A stretch of DNA of 64,000 bases from Mimachlamys varia (Eukaryota > Mollusca > Bivalvia > Pectinida > Pectinidae). The stretch is from assembly GCA_947623455.1 (NCBI GenBank), contig OX392536.1, positions 38,569,465 through 38,633,464 on the forward strand, in the 5' to 3' direction. The position numbers and the translations under genes are program-made. Shown in pieces: positions 56,932-64,000 of this stretch; within the stretch, counting starts at the first letter, position 1; each line of letters opens with the position of its first letter. Under the pieces are notes generated by a model. It was not told where the DNA came from and did no database searches. It worked only from the letters and a program-made list of their open reading frames with translations.

Positions 56932-57480
56932 ATCCTCGATATTCAGGGGTTACGCTCAACTACGCTCTCTACATCCCCGGATTATGTCATGGCAAAACCG
57001 AAGGCTCCGTGTGCGCCACCTTATTGATGAGAAAAGAAGTTGATGTACATCAAAGGAATCTCGCGGTCACATAACGGTAACATTGACAGGCTTTGAAGTC
57101 GGTTGTGGCTCCTTTGTAATCTTCGAAGGACATGCATGCAGCCTAGCGATTGGTCAGGTTTTCTTACCTGAGCGTACCTTCAGTTTTGCCATGATATATT
57201 CCAGGGTTGTAGAGAGCGTAACCCCTAGATATCAAAATATAACTATCTTATCATCAATATTTCTGGTCAAAAGTAAGCCTGCTAGCTATTTGTCTGTTGT
57301 AGACAGGTTTTTGCTACATTTATAATATCTAATTAAGAATATCTTTTATTTCAGATCAATTGATTAATAACATAACGTTAATGGTTTTAACATGTTTTAC
57401 AATTCATGAAAAAAAACTGATCACTGATTCCATGGGTGTAAAGAGCGTAGGTGATCGTAACCCCTGGATATCAAGGATGA
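56932..57480. mobile_element. MITE-like family members (same ends as 30281-30826)
   Basis: Left end CCTCGATATTCAGGGGTTAC at 56934. A right-end-type sequence ATATTCCAGGG...GAGAGCGTAACCCCTAGATA lies at 57193-57230 and another, GAGCGTAGGTGATCGTAACC then CCTGGATATCAAGGATGATG, at 57441-57480. Either two nested elements or one element plus a partial copy. Confidence 0.65.
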
Positions 57481-58951
57481 TGCTAATATGTATGTGTGTT
57501 TCGTGTTTTTTGTATTGTCATTTTGTATCCAATGAGTCGGATGACGTACAGTAAAATAAAGAGCTTGAACTTGAATATATGGCACTATTATAAACTGTCC
57601 AGAGAAAGTCACTACACCGTCCAGTCTTTGACCATAGGGGTTATTTGTAGCAAGTTCAATATCAATGAATTTTATTTTCACAAAGCAGTTAATAAAGAAA
57701 CACATTAACAAAATTAAATACGCTGGGTATATCTTGATACATTGTACATGATATTGTACACGGAATAATCGAACCAAAGTAGAAAAAATAAATCAGAAAT
57801 ATACCATTACGCCTTTTAAGCAGATGTAAGGAAATTAAGAAGGTATATTCTAAAAAAAAAAACGGAATCCGGACACACATTTTGTATCTTTTTTTTTTTA
57901 AGTTTTAACATACGAGAAGTACATATACCATATTATATTTATGTATGTGTACTTCAAATGTTGGGTAAAACCAGTCATTTTGTTGTACCCACGTACACTT
58001 TAGACGAAATAAAAACTATCAAACGCCTAGACTAAACCTACTCTGAACAGGATTTGGTATATTTTGTCATCTCTCTTAATTTCTCCATGTAAACATAACT
58101 AACGAGAAAACAACATGTATATTAGCCCGGTATGGAAAGCCGCGACGTGTGAGTCAGACAGAAAGGTAAGATTTAAACGAACAAACACTCATTCATTAAC
58201 TTTATATAATTAATTTTAGGACTTAAAATTATTTGATTTACACTCCATGTGAGTCGGCAAACAATTTCACAGAGTGCGTCATAGCGTAACAAGATAGATA
58301 ATCGCTCCTGGGCAGGTATGTGTTCTTTTGTTGTGAAAAATGAGAATGGTAGAATGGTGTCAACTGCAGGATATTACTTTCAGGCGTTTTACAACGATTT
58401 ACTTGCAAAATGAAAATATTTCAATATATAGTTAACTTGTCCAGTATACCATTACAGATTTGTTGCGGTTCATATCAGAAAAAAAATGTGTACAATGTGT
58501 TTGTTTTGTTATCAATATCTTAACATTCCGATTATGATTATTTTTTTTAATCTCCTCCGAATTAAGGTTCACAAACAGAACAATAGTGCTAGAAGTATAA
58601 TCACGAAATACATGCACATGAAATTAAAACGATATTAAGCGAATGGGTTGACGCTGAAGTTAACTCCCCTTTCATCTTTGCGTTCCAATCATATCTAATA
58701 ATCAAGATAAGCAAGTGTATATAATTGATCTTCAATTATCTAAAAATACATTTGTAGCTGTAAATGCATTTTTTCAATTAACCAGTCATTCGTAAATACT
58801 ACACATTGAAAATGTATGTACATGAATTGTAATATACAAAATTAAGCAATCATGAAAACAAAAACTGCTTTCGTCGTTCTCCTTTCTGAATGAATGTATA
58901 TTCAGTAAATTCGTCTTTCTGTTTTGAGAAAATGTCCTCTGAAAGCAAAAT
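57481..58951. other. No gene seen
   Basis: AT-rich. If the 58952-59134 exon is real, its 3' UTR would extend left into this stretch. Confidence 0.45.
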
Positions 58952-59134
58952 TCAACTGGATTCACATTTCACTTCTGTAAACGCATCCATGAACAGTGGC
59001 AAGTCCTTTCTCATGACAGCCCAACTGCTTTTGTCATTTCGCTCCTTGAAAAGTGCAGTTGGACTTTTCTCTCCCGGAACCATACAAGAACCCTTTTTGT
59101 ATAGCTCTCGTATCAGGGAGACGAACAGACAGAC
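58952..59134 (-). CDS. Possible 3'-terminal exon of an unidentified gene
   Basis: On the minus strand a pyrimidine-rich tract ends TTTGTAATAG. A 60-codon frame follows: VCLFVSLIRELYKKGSCMVP, then GEKSPTALFKERNDKSSWAV, then MRKDLPLFMDAFTEVKCESS and TGA at 58952-58954. Composition, the plausible acceptor and the in-frame stop suggest a real last exon. I do not recognise the family and cannot find the upstream exon with confidence. A candidate is the open minus-strand segment near 62997-63069, but its phase does not fit directly. The overlapping plus-strand frame (58890-59213) is taken as its shadow. Confidence 0.42.
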   Translation of the reverse strand, partial: VCLFVSLIRELYKKGSCMVPGEKSPTALFKERNDKSSWAVMRKDLPLFMDAFTEVKCESS

Positions 59135-59451
59135 CTATTACAAAGATACTTTGTTGGAAAAGAATAAACATTTATATGTCTTCAGTTTAAAATCATTTTG
59201 TCAACGTAATTAATCAAAGAAAGTGATAAAGAAGTTGACCAGGTTCACGTTGTAACATGCAACAGAAGCTGGACATAACACACTTGATGTTTTTTATCCA
59301 TTGAACTTCTAATGTCTACATCTGTATATTTTAGCGGTTATCTTATTTTCGCGATTTTCGCGTTGAAAATATTCCGCAAAATTAGTATGGCGCTAATTAC
59401 AGTTTCTCTGTACGTGTATTGTTTTCTGCAGCAAGTATATTGGAAATACGC
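59135..59451. other. No feature
   Basis: AT-rich spacer between the possible exon and the 42-base array. Confidence 0.5.
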
Positions 59452-60194
59452 CAATTTGGTACTCCACTTCTATACGGCTATGATAGACTAATATGGACTG
59501 GTACTCCGGTTCTATACGTCTATGATAGACTAATATGGACTGGTACTCCGGCTCTATACGGCTATGATAGACTAATATGGACTGGTACTCCGGCTCTATA
59601 CGGCTATGATAGACTAATATGGACTGGTACTCTGGTCTATACGGCTATGATAGACTAATATGGACCGGTACTCCGGGTCTATACGGCTATGATAGACTAA
59701 TATGGACTGGTACTCCACTTCTATACGGCTATGATAGACTAATATGGACTGGTACTCCGGGTCTATACGGCTATGATAGACTAATATGGACTGGTACTCC
59801 ACTTCTATACGGCTATGATAGACTAATATGGACCGGTACTCCGGGTCTATACGGCTATGATAGACTAATATGGACTGGTACTCCACTTCTATACGGCTAT
59901 GATAGACTGATATGGACTGGTACTCCGGGTCTATACGGCTATGATAGACTAATATGGACTGGTACTCCGGGTCTATACGGCTATGATAGACTAATATGGA
60001 CTGGTACTCCGGGTCTATACGTCTATGATAGACTAATATGGACTGGTACTCCGGGTCTATACGTCTATGATAGACTAATATGGACTGGTACTCCGGGTCT
60101 ATACGTCTATGATAGACTAATATGGACCGGTACTCCGGGTCTATACGTCTATGATAGACTAATATGGACCGGTACTCCGGTCTATACGGATATC
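59452..60194. repeat. 0.74 kb minisatellite array, 42-base unit
   Basis: About 17.5 copies of a unit made of GACTAATATGGACTGGTACT, CCGGGTCTATAC and GGCTATGATA. In the middle, CACTTCTATAC and CGGGTCTATAC units alternate (an 84-base dimer), and GTCTATGATA units dominate the right end. Being 14 codons long, it is open on the plus strand as (YDRLIWTGTPGLYG)n and on the minus strand as (YHSRIDPEYRSILV)n. A three-base-out deletion near 59630 shifts the plus frame once. Confidence 0.96.
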
Positions 60195-62339
60195 ACGGAC
60201 ACGATACAGTAACTCTGGTAGAATGTAGAACCAATTCACACCCTAGTAATACCAAGAGACACATTAATATACCGACCCGGTCGACATTTTGATACGACAC
60301 ATTTGTTTAGTTCCCAATAAAACAAGTAATTTGACAAACATCACCCAATTCTGACTATTTTCGATAGTGCTCATAGCCGTACGGCCAATAACACATGAAA
60401 AGTACGTCCTATTTCCCTGTTCTTGTGTCGTGACAAAGTCGTCTTTGTTCCCGTTCATTCGTTAAATATCCTTCCGCGTGATGGATTGGTCTGGAAGCGT
60501 TTCCAAAGACCCTTACAATGACAATATGCGATGGTATAATGAACCTCCGCGGACCATTCCAGGAAATATCGCGATGAAGGGCCTTCTTGAATCTATTGCT
60601 AGGTGCCCGCTAACGATGTTTGTGTAAGGGTAGAGGACAGCATGTACTAATCTTCACCTTTACTCTTAAAAACTAGGATTGTTGTGAGGAAATCCGTGAA
60701 GGTTGGATTGCTTCACCTCAGTGTGACTAAGTTGAAAATTTGAAGGGAAAATCCTAATCAATATTATTTAATTCGAATTTTTATCACTTTTTACGGAGAA
60801 AACCAATATTGGCGACGATGCTAACATGTTATGACTGAGTTCGCTCCGGGATACTTTTGTTAATTTTATCCTCCTTCCAGGCGATGATTAAATTTTAATT
60901 TTAGCAACAAAATATATGGCTTCCTTTGCAAGATTGGCAACGAATAGCTAACTGGAGATACAAATCTTTTAACCGTAGTTAGGTCTGCTAATAGCTAGCT
61001 ACTATTCTCATCGGCTTTACATAAGCGAAAATGTACTCTGAAAGAAACCATGAAACCCTTAATTTGCAAATTTGTATACAACACTTTATCAACGAGCGAA
61101 CTGAATGTGGTTAGCATAAAGAGTTCGTCCCCTTTGGGTATTCAGCCCAGTGTTATAGTAAATAGTATATCGTTAGTTATCGACCTATGATATACATGAT
61201 CAGTAAACCTAGCAGATGTATCCATTATGTAGTTAGATTGTAAAATGACCGAATTCTATACAAGAAGTAAAATAGATTAGAAATGTACATTGCATTGACA
61301 TTTACTGCTTCTGAAGTGTGGAGCGCGCGCTCCTGAGTAATTTGCATAATGTCAGGTTTCATTCCCGTAATACATGTCAACTCGGATTTAGCTGGAGTTC
61401 GTCTGAAGGTGGTGGAGATCCCAGTGTATTGTATATGAGTAGATGTTTTCTGTCAGTGCTTCACATTTATATCATTAACATCAATTGTACTTCAAAGTGC
61501 AGTGCTGGTAGGAACTTACTGAACAAATAATCACTTTAGATGTATAAAATGTAAAAACTTACAAAATTTTCAAAATGTCTGTTTCAATTCAAAAACATAC
61601 CTGCTCCGTTTAGAGCACCGAAAAAATAAACGAGCGAAGATCTCTACCGTTGCGTTAAAGCGAGGTGTACAATGTATTTCTATAAACTTTCTAGTGAACT
61701 ATTACTGTAAGATTTCCTGCTTCTCTTATCGAAAATTTTTAAACACCAGTACATGAGTAACGGAATGTATAGCCATAGTTTGTGTTTTTACATGGACATG
61801 ATTATGTTGTTTTAATAAATGCTCTACTCGTGGTACAGAAGGGCTTCTTTTGATGATATTTTTTATGCAAGTTCTTGTCTCATTTCCTTTAGATTTGGAG
61901 AATAAGCTTTACTAGCTATGTTGTTATAATGCAGGAAACCAATGGTATAAAATGTTAACTGTTTCATCATATTGTACAATGTAACCGGAAAGAGAAAAAT
62001 ATGTTTCCGTGTGGGATCGAGGCTTGATCGCTATACGTACCTGTAGTCAGACTTTATATCACTGACCTAAAGGAAAGTTTCCTCTGTTTATATACTCGCT
62101 TTATTTATCGAAGAAGCATTCTCAATTCACGGATATTTTATGAAAATTATTCTAACTAATTTGCGTCGAAAACGTTTAATAAGTATGCGCTCAGCTTCAT
62201 TAAAAAATGAAATCTGCGATATTCAAAATTGAAAACCAAGTAAACATTAAAAGCTGCATTTTAAATGTCTTAATTACGTTTATGAATTATCGTTATTTTA
62301 CCATCACAAAAATGTGAATCCTGAATCATGGCTGTGGTC
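60195..62339. other. No confident gene
   Basis: The minus-strand frame at 60264-60458 (MNGNKDDFVTTQEQ...) has a Met start but no recognisable family or splice context. The rest is AT-rich. Confidence 0.4.
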
Positions 62340-62550
62340 TGTTATGGTCGAGTGTGGATTATGATGTAAATAAAATAAATTATTACATTTTTACCTGTGA
62401 AATATCAAAAATTATTCATTACAATGTATATAAAAGTGATATTTTTCACTTGTGAATAATATCACTTGACCAATCAGAACACTGCTTACAAACGACATTT
62501 TGGGGAATTAAACTCGTGAAATATATTTGGTATTACTGAGGACACTGTTA
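62340..62550. repeat. Dispersed MITE-like repeat, copy 2
   Basis: Shares AACACTGCTTACAAACGACA, GTGATATTTTTCACTTGTGA and ATATATTTGGTATTACTGAG with 16250-16550. Contains a short palindrome AAGTGATAT...ATATCACTT at 62432-62468. Confidence 0.65.
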
Positions 62551-63440
62551 GATATCCTCTATATACCATTTCATGTTTTTCGTTTTATGTAAAATTGCAA
62601 TTACACGTTGCATCCTTAGTGTAATAATCATGGTTCATATTTTGTTTGACAATATTACATCCTGTAAATTCACACATCTTTAAACCACCTTTATTGCATG
62701 AAATATACGGTTTTTGGTTTGTTTGTTTTGTTGGGTTTTTTTTGTAAAAGCTTACGGAAATATCGGATATCTAATCAGAGAAAGAGAAAATTTAAACTGA
62801 AGACAAATATACCAACTCAGAAGAATTCAGAACTATGTCCCTCGAGTTATATAGAAATTAAAACAGCACTTTAATCGTTACACAAGTTTCAAACATGAAT
62901 TTGAAATTTTAATTTAAAAACTGATGATAGCGATAAAACAGGAAACATGTTTTTAAATTATTTAATTTGTTAACTGTCTATTTCTGTATTGTTTACCTTG
63001 GATTTCATAAAACTGTGGTGTTGAATGAATCACTAACTCCACATGGCTGTCGTTATATTTATAATCTATCTGGTCTCCAGTCGTTTGGTGTGAGTAATAT
63101 TTCTACTTGTGGGTGTTTCTGACAGCAGATCAACACGACTAGACAATGAAATTGAATATTGACTAAGTGCACCATGGCATTTCTCTGTTGCCGTGATGCG
63201 CTACATGTTAATTTTGTGTTTTGGCCATTGATGACAACTTTGATAGACCCTGACTCACTTAGCTCTGGGGCACTTACGAAATATTTTCTTTAGTTCTGAC
63301 AGAATATTGAAAAATCATAAATAATACCACAGTTTGTGACGAATAACACTTGAATCGACACCCCTCGTATTTTTATAAGCTAAGCAGAAGCCATTTTCTT
63401 TAAACTACAGAGTATTTGAGAAATGATCACGTTCAAAACG
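62551..63440. other. No firm gene; one exon-like minus-strand segment
   Basis: 62997-63069 on the minus strand reads IDYKYNDSHVELVIHS then TPQFYEIQ before a GTAAAC donor. The acceptor lacks a pyrimidine tract. Unassigned. Confidence 0.25.
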
Positions 63441-64000
63441 GTAAGTTACGATCCGCTCTCCCTGCTTTATCCCCAATGTCCCATTTTCCACACTCATTCC
63501 TTTATCCCCAATGTCCCATTTTCCACACTCCTTCCTTTATCCCCAATGTCCCATTTTCCTCACTCCTTCCTTTATCCCCAATGTTCCATTTCAGACGCTC
63601 CCTTTATATCTCCGAGTCCGATTATCCACACTCCTTGCTACAGCCCAAATGGTCCATTATCCACACTCCTTGCTATAGCCCAAATGTTCCATTATCCACG
63701 CTGCTTCCTATCATCCACACTCTTTGCTATATCCCAATGTCCCAAAATTTAAGCTCCTTGCTATATCCCAATGTCCCAAAATTTAAACTCCTTGCTATAT
63801 CCCAATGTCCCAAAATTCAAGCTCCTCGCTATATCTCCAATGTCCCATTATCCAATCCCCTTGCTATATCCCAAATGTCCCAACATTCACATTCATCGCT
63901 ATTCCCAAGTGTCGCATTATCCACGCTCTTCGCTATATCCCAAATGTTCTTATATTCACACTCCATGCAATTCCTCAATTTTCTATTTCCCATGCTCCTG
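63441..64000. repeat. Decaying tandem array to window end, ~33-36-base unit
   Basis: Starts with near-identical units CTTTATCCCCAATGTCCCAT-TTTCCACACTCCTTC and drifts rightward into TTGCTATATCCCAATGTCCC-AAAATTCAAGCTC types. At least 15 copies are visible, and the array probably continues beyond the window. Confidence 0.9.

Noticed and set aside
63350..63375. GACACCCCTCGTA resembling the mariner TIR end
   Set aside because: Only 12-13 bases match and the adjacent GGAA/AATAATGTCAC part of the TIR is missing; likely coincidence.

Overview
This window looks like intron-rich, repeat-laden DNA of an invertebrate animal, most plausibly a mollusc and probably a bivalve. That reading is an inference from AT-rich sequence, GT-AG split genes, a mariner element, and several dispersed repeat families of a kind common in bivalve genomes; no species can be named from the sequence alone. 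Most long open frames here run through tandem arrays and are not genes.

Two host genes can be reconstructed by splicing, both on the minus strand. The first is a tetraspanin. It has four coding exons (18220-18300, 15928-16116, 10813-11001, 7826-7960) that splice in frame. Together they give the N-terminus, membrane segments 1-3 and most of the large extracellular loop. That loop shows a CCG motif and six cysteines, as expected for the first part of a TspanC8-type loop. The last exon(s), with membrane segment 4, were not found and probably lie left of the window. Its introns hold large tandem arrays. Beside exon 3, the splice acceptor itself has been tandemly copied six times at an exact 24-base, reading-frame-preserving spacing. 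The second gene is a two-exon class A GPCR (26548-27484 and 23620-23849, 388 aa) with aminergic-receptor hallmarks, closest in feel to alpha-adrenergic/octopamine receptors.

Layout: 1-737 end of a mariner element; 1078-1530 and 1744-7436 tandem arrays; 7.8-18.3 kb tetraspanin, with a composite TIR element (8.07-9.72 kb), foldback repeats and a 28-base array (11.79-14.86 kb) in its introns; 19.0-20.3 kb a decayed LINE carrying a TTAA-flanked MITE; 20.57-22.43 kb a long-TIR element; 23.6-27.5 kb the GPCR, with reverse transcriptase relics and repeats in its intron; 28-36 kb a repeat family with a perfect 68-base-arm hairpin, plus SINE and MITE copies; 38.6-39.9 kb a DDE transposase gene split by a second copy of the TTAA MITE; 41.8-44.1 kb a 49-base array; 45.2 kb a GGGCGCC-ended MITE; 46.3-47.3 kb a 28-base array; 49.3-52.5 kb a purine-rich array; 52.8 kb a hAT-like MITE; 59.0 kb a possible terminal exon of an unknown gene; 59.45-60.2 kb a 42-base array; 63.4 kb to the end a decaying array.

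The genes do not form an operon or pathway. The common theme is nested non-autonomous elements and minisatellites around two membrane-protein genes. The most unusual single observation is the tandemly multiplied 3' splice site of tetraspanin exon 3.
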